Positions 46,075 to 58,588 of a DNA stretch of 64,000 nucleotides are shown here, in pieces (the first letter of the stretch is position 1; the number at the start of each line of letters is the position of its first letter). The notes under the pieces were generated by a model. It was not told the origin of the DNA. It saw only the letters and a list, made by a program, of their open reading frames with translations, and did no database searches. Both the position numbers and the translations under genes were made by a program. The DNA comes from Solen grandis. Lineage: Eukaryota; Mollusca; Bivalvia; Adapedonta; Solenidae. The stretch covers positions 43,918,543 through 43,982,542 of the forward strand of contig CM037785.1 in NCBI GenBank assembly GCA_021229015.1. The letters run 5' to 3'.

Positions 46075-47710
46075 TGTAGCTGCAAAGTTATAATGGAGCT
46101 GTAGTGTTATAATTGTGTTATGCTATAGCTGCAGTGTTATAATTGTGTTATAATTTAGCTGCAGTGTTATAATTGTGTTATGCTATATCTACAGTGTTAT
46201 AATTGTGTTATAATTTAGCTGCAGTGTTATAATGGAGCTGCAGTGTTATAATTGTGTTATGCTATATCTACAGTGTTATAATTGTGTTATAATTTAGCTG
46301 CAGTGTTATAATTGTGTTATGCTATAGCTGCAGTGTTATAATTGTGTTATAATTTAGCTGCAGTGTTATAATTGTGTAATGCTATAGCTGCAGTGTTATA
46401 ATTGTGTTATAATTTAGCTGCAGTGTTATAATTGTGTTATGCTATAGCTACAGTGTTATAATTGTGTTATAATTTAGCTGCAGTGTTATAATTGTGTAAT
46501 GCTATAGCTGCAGTGTTATAATTGTGTTATGCTATAGCTGCAGTGTTATAATTGTGTAATGCTATAGCTGCAGTGTTATAATTGTGCAATGCTATAGCTG
46601 CAGTGTTATAATTGTGTTATGCTATACCTGCAGTGTTATAATTGTGTAATGCTATAGCTGCAGTGTTATAATTGTGTAATGCTATAGCTGCAGTGTTATA
46701 ATTGTGTTATAATTTAGCTGCAGTGTTATAATGGAGCTGCAGTGTTATAATTGTGTTATGCTATATCTACAGTGTTATAATTGTGTTATAATTTAGCTGC
46801 AGTGTTATAATTGTGTAATGCTATAGCTGCAGTGTTATAATTGTGTTATGCTATAGCTGCAGTGTTATAATTGTGTTATGCTATAGCTGCAGTGTTATAA
46901 TTGTGTTATAATTTAGCTGCAGTGTTATAATTGTGTTATGCTATAGCTGCAGTGTTATAATTGTGTAATGCTATAGCTGCAGTGTTATAATTGTGTTATG
47001 CTATAGCTGCAGTGTTATAATTGTGTTATAATTTAGCTGCAGTGTTATAATGGAGCTGCAGTGTTATAATTGTGTTATGCTATATCTACAGTGTTATAAT
47101 TGTGTTATAATTTAGCTGCAGTGTTATAATTTAGCTGCAGTGTTATAATTGTGTTATGCTATATCTACAGTGTTATAATTGTGTTATAATTTAGCTGCAG
47201 TGTTATAATTGTGTAATGCTATAGCTGCAGTGTTATAATTGTGTTATAATTTAGCTGCAGTGTTATAATTGTGTAATGCTATAGCTGCAGTGTTATAATT
47301 GTGTTATAATTTAGCTGCAGTGTTATAATTGTGTAATGCTATAGCTGCAGTGTTATAATTGTGTTATGCTATAGCTGCAGTGTTATAATTGTGTAATGCT
47401 ATAGCTGCAGTGTTATAATTGTGTTATGCTATAGCTGCAGTGTTATAATTGAGTGATAATTTAGCTGCAGTGTTATAATTGTGTTATAACTTAGCTGCAG
47501 TGTTATAATTGTGTTATAATTTAGCTGCAGTGTTATAATTGTGTTATGCTATATCTACAGTGTTATAATTGTGTTATAATTTAGCTGCAGTGTTATAATG
47601 GAGCTGCAGTGTTGTAATAGGGATGCAGCAATGAGCATTATAATTGAGCTTTGGTGTTATAATTGTGTTATAATTGGACTGCAGTGTTACAATAAAGCTG
47701 CAGCATCATA
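46075..47710. repeat. 30-bp minisatellite, about 54 copies
   Basis: The unit is AGCTGCAGTGTTATAATTGT plus GTTATGCTAT, GTAATGCTAT or GTTATAATTT. The variants are interspersed in irregular higher-order order. Nearly every unit carries a PstI-type CTGCAG. The array decays at about 47600-47710, roughly 50 bp before the acceptor of the exon at 47759. Confidence 0.95.
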
Positions 47711-47758
47711 ACATTACAACCATAGCATGGCATTGATTGTATTCCTTCTGTTTTTCAG

Positions 47759-48221
47759 CTTCATCTTCAGACTCGTCTGATGAAGAACTGGATAGAAAGT
47801 TCCACGATAAGTTGATTGATTACCTAGCAAGAAAGTGCAAGTGCTTGATTTGCGATGAACTGGCAAAGAAATATGGCATCAAACCATCCATGGTCAATGA
47901 TTTCTTCAACGAAGAACAGTATGATTTTCCAGGAAAATTTGACAAAAATGTGCGGGGAATGTCTCTTCCATCATATGCCTGTCTTGAAGTTCCAAGTAGA
48001 AAATCAGAACTCAGATACTTCGCCTACTCTTGTGCAAGTCAGATTAAGGCCGTCATTGAGGGAGCAGAAAAATACATCGGCAAGCTGATGATAGTCCTAG
48101 GCCTCCTTGAGCGGTTAGAGTTTGAAATCTGCAGTTTACTGCGACTTTCCAAGGTCTCCAAAAACTTGCATGTACCTGAAATTCCAGATCTTCCCCCTAA
48201 ATTGCAAAAGGATATATTGGG
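47759..48221 (+). CDS. Internal exon 1 of the peptidase-like gene
   Basis: The acceptor CTGTTTTTCAG and donor GTAAGT are both strong. The exon begins in phase 1 with an acidic Ser/Asp-rich run (SSSDSSDEELD). A mostly helical-looking region follows with LIDYLARKCKCLICDELAKK, then a segment with SYACLEVPSRKSELRYFAY and a leucine-rich helix (LGLLERLEFEICSLLRL). The LIDYLARKCK...LAKKYGIK stretch could be a small helical or winged-helix domain, but I do not recognise the family. The ATG at 47737 lies in the pyrimidine tract before the acceptor and is unlikely to be a real start. Confidence 0.75.
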
Positions 48222-51200
48222 GTAAGTACTACTTAGTATACTATTTAATCAAATCTGAGACACAGAAATCATAAAGAGCTATTGTCTTCTCCCAAATATG
48301 ACAGAAATTCCAGTGATTTTTTTTCCCTTTCATAGCTGGTACCCATAAAGGGACCCATTCACAATTTAGAAGGGACCCAAATTGATTCACAATTCAAAAG
48401 CGTATTTTTGATAGAGGCATGGTTTAAACCCTTCCTCTAATCAGCTGAATTAATTTCAAAGGTCCTTCTCTTCCACAATATCTCAGTTTCTTTAAAGTAA
48501 CATTACAGGATATTCTGTAAAAGCCCGCATTTTTCTCCTCACAATGTCAGCAGAAATTTTTCACAATTTTGAGAAAAACAACGCTAATTTTTCACATTTG
48601 GAGGGGTACCGGACTGGGAACACATGCAAATTAGTTCAAATCATGGCAATCCATAAAAAATTTGTGTAGGTCTTATTTATCCAAGGTGCCCATGGTGAGA
48701 TAATGTAACTGTTCATTGTCTGTTGTCTGTTGTCCATCATTAAAATGTTTCTTTGGCTTTAATGAATTAATTATGTTTCTTATTATGACACCGATAATTA
48801 CGTACAATTACGTCTTAAGTCTATACCAAAACACAAACAGTTTTACACTCAATCTGGCAAGGTGAGAATGCATGAATACAAGAACAAAGATCATTAAGAT
48901 TTTGGTTAAGCATGTGTGAAATGTACACTGTTTATTAATTTCAGACCAACACCCACTGTCTGATAACGGATATGTCAGATGTCGTTAAAATCAGGGTTTG
49001 AACATAAAGAACATATATGGAATTTTTCAGTACTAGACAGCGCTGTTGGATATGGCAGGTCGTCGGATATATCAGGTGTTGGATAAGTCAAGTTATACTG
49101 TACATGTCGTGAAAACATTTAAAATCTTCTTTATATCCAAAACTACTGGCCAAATTTGGAAATAATTAGTAAGAGACGTTCCATAAGTCACCCTCTACCA
49201 AGATTATTCAGATCAGTAAAAAAATATATGCTCATCAGCATGATGTGTCTGCATTTCTTCAAATATAGATAGTGATCATTTTAATGAAATTATCGCCTGA
49301 TCTTAAAACTATTTTTGTACACATGTTCCATGGTTGCTTCACTGCAATTTCATGTGATTGGGTGTGGTATCAAGCCACTTGTCTACAGTGAAAAACTGCA
49401 GTATGGTAACACTGTATCTGTCTCAAGTGGACATATAGTCTCCAAATGACTGAAATGCTGTTGGTGGGACATTAAACCCTACAAAAAAACAATTTCAGCT
49501 CCTTTAAAAAAGGTATGGCAGCTTTAAATAAATTGTGTGGTGACCATTTTGTTTTTATCTCACCAGAGCACAACATGTTCAATCTGATTTCCTATGTCAT
49601 CAATAATTTGCTCTTCAAGACTTCTTCTCTGAAACTACTAGGTAGAAATTGATAAAACTTGAAATTAGGGATCCCTTTAAAAAATGCTCATAGGAGGTTG
49701 GCTAGTAAGAGAAAATTTTAAAAATCTTGATTTTATATGGTACAAATCAGGGTCACCTCATAGTCCTTAACCGTAATATCTATGTATAAAAAATTGATCC
49801 TTTGAAAAATGATGCCCCAAGAAAATATTAACATGATCCCTTGAAAATGAGGCCCCTAGGGGTTCGGCTAGTTAGTCCCCATCGGTGAAACTGGTTTAGG
49901 ACAACACTGGTGAGGACAATAGTTTTGCGCATTTCCTTCCGTCCGTCCGTCCATCCAGCTTTCATGTCCACTCCATTTCAATAAATTGGATTTCAATAAA
50001 AATTCAAAAAAGTATTCCTTATAACCCAAGGGTGTGTTGCTGCATCAATCATATGCACCCTTGAAAGGTCAAGGTCACAGGAGTTGTTATAAACTGTCTT
50101 TGGTGATCATAGGCTACATTTTTGTGTCTGCTGTATAACTTCTATATATTAATGGATGGATTTTCATACAACTGTACAAAAGTGTTCATCATAACACAAA
50201 AGTGTGTCACGCGCATCAACTGTATGCGTCCTTGAAAGGTCAAGGTCACAGGAGTTGTTAGAAGTTGTCTTTGGTATTCACAGGCTACAACTACGTGTCC
50301 TCTCTGTAACTTCCATATCTATAAATGGATTTTCATTAAGTTTTACAAAAGTGTTTGTCATTACATGAAAATATGTTTTAGCAAAAAAATATTCAATTTT
50401 GAAAGGTCAAGGTCACAGGAGTTGTTAGAAATTGTCTTTGGAATTCATAGGTGTCATTTTCATGTCCTCTCTGTAACTTCCATATATATGTTGGATTTTC
50501 ATAATACTTTACAGAAGTGTTTGTTATGACATAAAGATGTGTCATGTGCATCAACCATATGCATGCTTGAAAGTTCAAGGTCACAGGAGTTGTTATAAAC
50601 TGTCTATGGTGTTCATAGGCTACATCTTCATGTCCACTCTATAACTTCCATACTTATGGATGGATTTTCATTAACCCTTTCCCTCATAGAGGAAACCATG
50701 AAAAGACCTATGCGAACAGCATAAAACCAGATCAGCCTGCGAGTAACTCGCGGGCTGATCAGATTTTATGCTGTTCGCTGCTCCTCAGTGGTCTGGAAAT
50801 GAGGACTTTAAAATTAAATTTGGTAAGGTTTAACTGTGGTTTTCTGCAGATCAGGCTTTATGTGGTACCTATTGAGTGCGTCAAAATGAGTCTATATGAG
50901 GGAAAGGGTTAAACAACATTTCCTCCTAAACCGCTGAGCAGATTTTGATGAAATTTTACAAGAATGATTCTTAGGTAGTACTGAGCAGAAAAAAGCTAAA
51001 ATCATTCTGATCCTCCTACCATGATGGCCGCCAGAGCTAAAAAAAGAAAAATCTGTAAATGACATCTCCACCTAAACCACTAAGCAGATTTGTAGAAATT
51101 TTACAGGAATGATCCTTAGGTGGTACTGAGCAAAAATAGCTGAAATCGTTAAGGTCTGCCTACCAAGATGGCCACCAGAGCTAAAAATTAATGAAATTTA

Positions 51201-53150
51201 AATACCATATATTATTTGTAAATTTGTTTATCTTACTTTAGCCTTTTCTCTCTAGCACTTGAATTCAGGTGAGCGATTTAGGGCCATCATGGCCCTCTTG
51301 TTTGAGTTTTCCTTCGCTGCGCGAGTATTTCAGTCATATAGCAATGTCCAGCTAATTACAGTGGAGGAAGACCCCCGAATGCATGGAGGCATCCGGGTAG
51401 AACCACCAACCTACCGCAAGCCAGCTGGAAGGCTTCCTCACATGAAAATCCAAATGATCCTGCAGGGAAATATTTAATGGAAGGTGAGCTATTGTGACCG
51501 ATGAATGTCTGGCGTCTGTTGTCCATCTAACTTAAAACGACATCTCCTCCTAAACCACTGGGCCAATTTTAAGGAAACTTCTCAGAAATGTTCCTTGGGT
51601 GAAGCCCTTTCATAGTTGTTCAAAGAATTTGATTCCATGCAATTGCAACGGAAAGAAAAAATATATGAAAATTTTGAAAATATTCTCCTCCAAAACTACT
51701 GACAAGATTTCAAAGTTATTTGACATAGATGTTCCTTAGGTCACTCTCTACCAAGATTGTTCAAATTATTTTGATCCGTTTAAAAAACATGGCCGTAATG
51801 GGGCGGAGCCCGTCTTTCTTATAGTACAAATTGGAAAATCTTCTTGACCAAAAGAACTGGCTGGATTTCAAAGTTATTTGGCACAGATGTTCCTTATGTC
51901 ACTTTCTACCAAGATTATTCAAATAATTTTGATCCATAGAAAAACATGACCGCCATGGGGTGGAGCCCGTTTTCCTTATAATTATGTATATAGTAAAAAC
52001 TTCAAAAATCTTCTCCTCCAAAAGTACTGGATGGATTTCAAAGTAATTTGGCACAGATGTTCCTTAGGTCACACTCTACCAAGATTTTTCAAATTATTTT
52101 GATCAGTTGAAAAACATTGCTGCCAGAGGCAAAGCCCATTTTCCTTATATGTATATAGTGTAAATTTGAAAATTCTTCTTGTCCTGAAGTACTCACTTGA
52201 TTTATGGCTGGTAGAGCCCATTTTCAACACTATCATAAGATATTTGCTGTTTTTTTTCCTTCCACTAATACCTGGTTCTCAAGTGAGTGACCCAGGGCCA
52301 TCATGACCCTCTTGTTTTAAGATATTTCTTGTTTATTATAATTTAATATTCAAAATTCCTTTCTTTTTCAGAATTGAAGGAGTGAAAGGCTGTGGTACAA
52401 TTTCCGGAAAGTTGACAATCTCTGTTAGTGTTAAGGTGACCGACACATTGACTGATGAAATCAAGTCCACTCTGAGATGTTACAACTATAACCACCCCTT
52501 TCTCACTCAGTCCATACAATTGGAGATGAGGACAAAAGCAGGAGGACGTCTGCCAGACGCAGTTGAGAGTGGTTCATATTTAAAAGCAAATTTTTTAATC
52601 CCAGATAACCCTCAAGAACCCTCCTCGTTTGGAAGCCTTGGATGTTTTGTCGATGTTAGCAGCAAGAAACCAGAATCTGGTGCAAGCAAGGGAAAAACAG
52701 CTACAGAGAAAAAGAAGCACTTTGTGACATGTGCTCATGTTTTTGAGAAGACTGACAACAGAGCCCATGTGAGAATTGATGGAGATTATGTTCACATTGG
52801 GGATAAAACTTTTGAGCTATACGAACCATATTATCTTGACATTGCAACAGTTGAGGTTTTGCAAGATCGTCTCAGCCTTTGTGCAAAAGAAGTAAAGAAA
52901 CCATGTAACATTCAAAAGACAGATAAATGGACAATTTTGCCAAAAGAGGAAGAGTGTGGGATATATCCTGTTTACATGGCAAAAGGTGAAGGTAATAGCA
53001 AACACGGACAGATTGTTAGTTTTGACTACATGGAAAGAGCAAATTATATCCTAAAAAAAGGATCACTTGATCGTCAATACAACATACTTATTGTGCCTTT
53101 AGCTGATGTCCAAGAAGGAATCGATATTTTTGCAGATGAAAATGACTCAG
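47759..53150 (+). CDS. Unrecognised gene with trypsin-like peptidase signature, two internal exons
   Basis: Gene-level entry for exons 47759-48221 and 52372-53150. The first ends in phase 2 and the second begins by completing that codon, so they splice cleanly in frame into about 414 codons. The N-terminal exon is not recognised. The second exon shows, in order, FVTCAHVF (His), YLDIATVEV (Asp) and DENDSG (Ser), the order and approximate spacing (34 and 103 residues) of a chymotrypsin/HtrA-fold catalytic triad. There is no signal peptide or start codon, so upstream exons are missing from view. The exon ends directly after the Ser codon plus one base, so the fold's C-terminal strands lie in exons not seen. 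Function is unknown; proteolysis is inferred from motifs only. Confidence 0.65.
48222..49554. other. Intron, left part
   Basis: No exon recognised. A 3' SINE fragment of the 27415-27720 family lies at 49356-49498 (GGTGTGGTATCAAGCC to CCAAATGACTGAAATG and CATTAAACCCTAC). Confidence 0.5.
49356..49498 (+). mobile_element. SINE, 3' fragment
   Basis: It shares the GTGTGGTATCA.GCCAC and TCTCCAAATGACT tail segments with 27415-27720. The tRNA head is absent. Confidence 0.6.
49555..51300 (+). mobile_element. Family 1 Helentron-like element in the intron (5' end uncertain)
   Basis: A degenerate 5' CTCACCAGAGCACAACATG, tandem core units (GAAAGGTCAAGGTCACAGGA, TTCATAGGCTACAT) and the family 1 end TCAGGTGAGCGATTTAGGGC with hairpin and CTTG at 51297-51300. 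A TTAA MITE is nested inside. Confidence 0.55.
50671..50912. mobile_element. piggyBac-type MITE with internal hairpin, TTAA target
   Basis: It is flanked by TTAA and bounded by 14-bp inverted repeats starting CCCTTTCCCTCATA. The centre is a long palindrome (GAACAGCATAAAACCAGATC ... its inverted match ... ATTTTATGCTGTTC). CCCT ends at TTAA are typical of piggyBac-mobilised MITEs. From memory this repeat is very common in bivalves. Confidence 0.8.
51340..51460 (+). repeat. Interspersed repeat fragment, relative of 5640-5790
   Basis: ATTACAGTGGAGGAAGACCC, then GTAGAACCACCAACCTACCG and GCCAGCTGGAAGGCTTCC. Confidence 0.5.
51482..52314 (+). mobile_element. Family 1 Helentron-like element, 5'-truncated
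   Basis: It begins AAGGTGAGCTATTGTGACCG, has three core units (ACCAAGATTATTCAAATAAT-type), and ends CAAGTGAGTGACCCAGGGCC, hairpin, CTTG. It ends about 60 bp before the acceptor of the second exon. Confidence 0.7.
52372..53150 (+). CDS. Internal exon 2, trypsin-like peptidase region
   Basis: Acceptor TTCTTTTTCAG; donor GTAATT. The 779-nt exon encodes an N-terminal part with KGCGTISGKLTISVSVKVTD, a KAGGRLPDAVESGSYLKANF segment, then the peptidase-like core. His lies in TCAHVF (codon 52736-52738), Asp in YLDIATV (52838-52840) and Ser in DENDSG (53147-53149). The residue before the Ser is Asp, as in the classical GDSG. The His motif TCAH resembles the TAAH of trypsins. Whether it is active is unknown; the neighbouring repeats end close to both splice sites. 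Confidence 0.8.
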
Positions 53151-53167
53151 GTAATTGTAACTATTTT

Positions 53168-54524
53168 TAGCTCACCTGAGCCAGAGGCTCAAGGTGAGCT
53201 ATTGTGACCGGTCTTCGTCCGTCGTCCGTCCGTCCGTCGTCCGTCCGTCGTCCGTCCGTCCGTCGTCCGTCCGTCCGTCGTCCGTCAACATTTTGCTTCA
53301 AACGACATCTCCTCCTTAACCGCTTGGTCAATTTTGATAAAACTTCACAGGAATGTTCATTATGGGGCCCTTATCCGAAGTTGTTAAAATTATTTTGATT
53401 GGTCAAAAATCTAGGTCACAGGAGCTAAAAATAGATTTTAAAAATGAAAATTTTAAAAATCTTCTTCTCCGAAACCACAAGGCCTAGCCTTTTGATTTTT
53501 GGTATGTAGCATGATCTTATGACTCTCTACCAAGATTGTTCAAATTATGGCCCTGGGGTCAAAATTGACCCCGCCCCAGGGGTCACTTGATTTAACATAG
53601 GCTAATATAGGAAAAACTTGAAAAATCTTCTTCTCAGAAACCACAAGACCTGGAGCTGTCTAGTAGATCACTACCAAGTTTGTTCAAATCATGGCCCTGG
53701 GGTCAAAATTGGCCCCGCCCCAGGGGTCACCTGATTTTACATAGGCTAATATAGGAAATACTTGAAAAAATCTTCTTCTCAGAAACCACAAGGCCTGGAG
53801 TTTAGATATTTGGTATGTAGCATGATCTTATGACTCTCTACCAAGATTGTTCAAATTATGACCCTGGGGTCAAAACTGGCCCAACTTGAAAAATCTTCTC
53901 AGAAACCACAAGGCCTAGGGTTTAGATATTTGGTGTGCAGCATTGTCTAGTAGATCACTACCAAGTTTGTTCAAATCATGGCCCTGGGGTCAAATTTGGC
54001 CCCGCCCCAGGGGTCACCTGATTTTACATAGGCTATATAGGAAAAACTTGAAAAATCTTCTTCTCAGAAACCACAAGCCGTTTGATTTTTGTTATGTAGC
54101 ATGATCTTATGACTCTCTACCAAGATTGTAAAAATTATGACCCTGGGGTCAAAATTGGCCCCGCCCCAGGTGTCACTTGATTTTACATAGGCTAATATAG
54201 AAATAACTTGAAAATTCTTCTTTTTAGGAAACTAGAAAACACATGGCCTGGCATTTAGATATTTGGTGAAAATATTGGCCCCTCCCCAGGGATCACTTGA
54301 TTTTACATAGACTTATTTTGGAAAAAAATCTAGAAAAATTTCTTCTCAAAAACCACAAGGTCTGGAGTTTAGATATTTGGTATGTAACATGGGCTAATAG
54401 ACCTCTACCCAGTTTGTTCAAATCATGACCCTGGGGTCAAAATTGGCTCTGCCCCAGGGGTCACTTGATTTTACATAGCCTAATGATATCAGGTGAGCGA
54501 TCCAGGGCCATCATGGCCCTCTTG
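53168..54524 (+). mobile_element. Family 1 Helentron-like element, complete
   Basis: 5' TAGCTCACCTGAGCC with hairpin GAGCCAGAGGCTC; 3' subterminal TCAGGTGAGCGATCCAGGGC, hairpin GGGCCATCATGGCCC and CTTG in a T-run. The TCAGGTGAGC of the 3' end is the inverted form of the 5' GCTCACCTGA. A GTCC/GTCGTCC run lies at 53216-53290, and core units repeat AGAAACCACAAGGCCTGGAG. It starts 17 bp past the exon donor. Confidence 0.75.
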
Positions 54525-54587
54525 TTTATAGCATATTTATAATAAGAACCATATACCTGTAGTTTGTTGGTTGGCGAACTGGTACTT

Positions 54588-55688
54588 TTAGCTCATCTGA
54601 GCACATGTGCTCAGGATGAGTGCTTAGGAATGATGAATGTCTAGCATCTGTTATCTGTCCATCATCCATAATTAGTTTGTTAGCTCTTTTGAAGATAAGA
54701 CCTTACAAAATGATGATGCTAGAATGCAAACAAAGTAAAATCTGGCCATTTTTGGCTCACCTGAGCACAATGTGCTCATGGTGAGCTTTTGTGATCACCT
54801 TTTGTCCATTGTCCGTCCGTGCGTCCGTCTGTCGTCAACGATTTCTTTAAACAACATCTCCTTCTAAACTACTCACTGCATTTTGATAAAACTTCACAGG
54901 AATGTTCATTATGGGGCCCTTTACCAAAGTTGTTAAAAATATTTTGATTGGTCAAAAATCTAGGTCACAGGAGCTAAAAATAGATTGTAAAAATGAAAAT
55001 TTTAAAAATCTTCTTCTCCGAAACCACAAGGCCTAGTCTTTTAATTTTTGTAATGTAGCATGATCTTATGACTCTCTACCAAGATTGTTCAAATTATGAC
55101 CCTGGGGTCAAAATTGGCCCCGCCCTAGGGGTCACATGATTTTACATAGAGTTGTAATAAGAAAACCTTAAAAATCTTCTTGTAAGAAAGTATAAGGCCT
55201 GGAGCTTAGATATTTGGTGTGTAGCATCATCTTATGGACCATTACCAAGATTGTTAAAAGAATAGCCCTGGGTCAAAATTAGGCCTGCCCCAAGGGACAC
55301 TTATTTTACATAGAGTAATGTAGGAAAACCTTCAAAATTCATCTTGTCAAAACCCATGAGGCCTTGAGTTTAGATATTTGGTTTGTAGCATCATCTTATA
55401 GACACTTACCAAGATTGTGAAAATTATGGCAGTGGGGCCAAAATTGACCCTGCCACAGGGGTTACTTTATTTTACATATAGTTATTATAGGAAAACCTTC
55501 AAAAATCTTCTTGCAAGAAAGTATAAGACCTGGAGCTACATTGTCTAGTGGTCCTTACCCAGGGTCATATGTTTTACATAGAGTTATATAGACCAAACTT
55601 AAAAAAAAATCTTCTCCAATATTACTAGTTTGAGAGATTATGATTAGATTATGGTTAAAATTTATCCCTCTGTTGAATCACTTTTTAT
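54588..55688 (+). mobile_element. Two 5' ends of family 1 elements, no 3' ends
   Basis: 5' ends are seen at 54588 (AGCTCATCTGAGCACATGTG) and 54755 (GGCTCACCTGAGCACAATGT), each with the hairpin. An inverted core fragment lies between them (54670-54750). No 3' end is seen before the next element. Confidence 0.6.
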
Positions 55689-55783
55689 TAGCTCACCTGA
55701 GCACAGCTCTGGGTGAGCTATTGTGATCCCGTGAGTGTCCGTCGTCAATCGTGCGGTGTGCGTCGTGCAACGTCAACAATTTT

Positions 55784-56373
55784 TGTGTCGCCTGCATAGC
55801 ATGGCAGACACATAGGGATCACTTTGTCCGTCGTCGTCGTCGTCGTCGTCGGCGTCGTCGTCGTCGTCGGCGTCGTCGGCGTCACACTTTCTTGTCCGGA
55901 GCATAACTCGAAAAGTATTTGAGGTATCACCTTGAAACTTAAAACATGGATAGATCACATTGAGGTGGAGTGCAGTGCACAAGAATGATAACTCTGACTT
56001 TCGTATTTTCTGAGTTATTACCCTTTGTTGATTCTGAGTCTTAATTTTTGTCCAGGGCATAACTCATAAAGTATTTGAAGTGTTGCCTTAAACATTTATA
56101 GTAGATAGATCTCATTGGTCTGAGTGCAGTACACAAGAATGATAACTCAATAATGATAATGATGACTACAAACTTGCAACATATATATAATTAACGTCAT
56201 AAGTGCTTAATGACGTCATAATTTTTCTTACAGTTAATGTTTTGAATTCATAGTCATTCTGACACTCCTCTGATGAAGACTGTATAGTCGAAAGTGCTCG
56301 GGAAAATTATTACATATTGCACTGTTTGAATATTTTATTCCCCCCCCCCCCCCCAAAAAAAAAAATAAAAAAA

Positions 56374-56414
<41 letters not shown>

Positions 56415-56554
56415 ATTTGGTGTTATTTTGTACCTCACAAAATAGATTATGCTTTATCAATAATTTGTCAAAAGATAGATTTTCTAGTCAATTCTTTCAT
56501 CAAACATGCTTAAATGCAGGCGACACAAGTGTTCCGAGGAACACCCACATCTAG
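55784..56554 (+). mobile_element. Family 3 Helentron-like element, TGTGTCGCCTGCAT...CTAG
   Basis: The 5' TGTGTCGCCTGCAT is matched exactly, inverted, by a subterminal 3' ATGCAGGCGACACA. A hairpin GTGTTCC-GA-GGAACAC follows, then CCACAT and CTAG. The empty site in the sister copy (CAACAATTTTAGTGTTTAC, 59124-59142) shows insertion in a T-run without a clear target duplication. It contains a GTC/GTCGTC run (55827-55880) and a C/A/TA/TG simple repeat (56340-56413). Confidence 0.8.
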
Positions 56555-57724
56555 TTAGTGTTTACACTCTATCACCTTTATTTCTTAAGCAATCATCTTC
56601 AAACTTTAAGATAATGTTTATGACCATAATGTCTCAATTGAGTTCGATTATGGCTGAAATCCGTCAATTATGTCAGGAGTTATGCCCCTTTTAATATTAA
56701 AAAAATGCCAAATTTCACTTTGTTTACACTCTAGCATCTTCATCTTTTGAGCAATCATCTTCAAACTTTATGGCAATGCTTATGACCATAAGGTCTCGAT
56801 TGAGTTCAATTATGGCTGAGATCCGTCAATTAGGTCAGGAGTTATGCCCCTTTTAATATTCAAAAAATGCCAGATTTCACATTGTTTACACTCTAGCATC
56901 TTCATCTTTTGAGCAATCATCTTCAAACTTTATGGCAATGCTTATGACCATAAGGTCTCGATTGAGTTCGATTATGGCTGAGATCCGTCTATTAGGTCAG
57001 AAGTTATGCCCCTTTTAATATTAAAAAAAATGCCATATTTCACGTTGTTTACACTCTAGCATCTTCATCTTTTGAGCAATCATCTTCAAACTTCATGGCA
57101 ATGCTTATGACCATAATGTCTCGATTGAGTTCGATTATGACTGAAATCCGTCAATTAGGTCAGGAGTTATGCCCCTTTTAATATTCAAAAAATGCCATAT
57201 TTCACTTTGTTTACACTCTAGCATTTTCATCTTTTGAGCAATCATCTTCAAACTTTATGACAATGTATATGACCATAAGGTCTTGATTGAGTTTGATTAT
57301 GGCTTAGATCAGTCAATTAGGTCAGGAGTTGAGACCCTTTTAATATAAGAAAATGCCAGATTTCACTTTGTTTACACTCTAGCATCATCATCTTTGAGCA
57401 ATCATCTTCAAACATTTTGGCAATGCTTATGACCATAATGTCTCGATTGAGTTCGATTAAAGCTGAGATCTGTTGATTAGGTCAGGAGTTATGCCCCTTT
57501 TAATACATAAAATGCCATATTTCACGTTGTTTACACTCTAGCATCTTCCTTTTTTAGCAATCATTTAAAAATGACATTGTTAATGACCATAATGTCTCGA
57601 TTGAGTTCAATTGTGGCTGAGATGGGCCATTTAGGTCAGGAGTTATGCCCCTTTTAATACAAAAAATGCAAGATTTCACTTTGTTTATTCTCTACCAACT
57701 TCACTTTTTTAACAATCTTTTTTA

Positions 57725-58588
57725 TATGCCCATCTTAAGATGGGGCGTATTATGTGAACACTCACGGCGGGCGGGCGTGGAACGTTTGTTGTCCGGGCTC
57801 TAACTTCAATACCGTTTGCCCAATCCTTTTCAAACTTTCCACACATGTGCATGGCCATAATATCTCGGATGAGTTCAATATCCAGCATTATCGCGTGAAT
57901 GACTTAGAAGTTATGGCCCTTGACGTACAGAAAATACTTGAAATTGTGATTGTCCGGGCTCTAACTAAAATACCGTTAGTCCAATCCTTTTCAAACTTTC
58001 CACACATGTGCATTGCCATAATATTGCGGATGAATTCGATATCCAGCATTATTGCGTGAATGACTTAGAAGTTATGGCCCTTGACGTACACAAAATACTT
58101 GAAATTGTGATTGTCCAGGCTCTAACTTCAATACCGTTAGCCCAATCCTTTTCAAACTTTTCACACATGTGCATAGCCATAATATCACGAATGAGTTTGA
58201 TATCCAGCATTATCGCCTGAAAGACTTAAAAGTTATGGCCCTTGTCGTACACAAAATACTTGAAAATGTGATTGTCCGGGCTCTAACTTCAATACAGTTT
58301 GCCCATTTCTTTTCAAAGTTTTCACACATGTGCATGGCCATAAAATCGCGGATGAGTTCAATATTCAGCATTATCGTGTGATTGACTTAGAAGTTATGGC
58401 CCTTGAACACTTGAATAAGTCAAAAGAGACATTTTCCTTCAAATTAATGGAAATGTTTCAACATGATTGTTTTAATAAGTAACATTCATTAACTAATGGG
58501 ATTTAGGAGACAATAGCTTGTTTCTCTGAGCTATTTCTGAGAGTCCCCATACTGTGATGGGCGTATTTTGTGGCAGTCCTGACCCTTG
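57725..58588 (+). mobile_element. Family 4 Helentron-like element, first copy
   Basis: 5' TATGCCCATCTTAAGATGGG hairpin; 3' GTGATGGGCGTATTTTGTGG mirrors the 5' end, followed by CCCTTG. The core has four tandem 161-bp units (CTAACTTCAATACCGTTTGC, CACACATGTGCATGGCCATA). Repeated open frames of about 70 codons in the units are by-products. Confidence 0.75.

Noticed and set aside
55749..56060. Asp-rich frame (DDADDDDDDD) and Thr-rich frame on the minus strand
   Set aside because: Both are readings of the GTC/GTCGTC simple repeat in the family 3 element.
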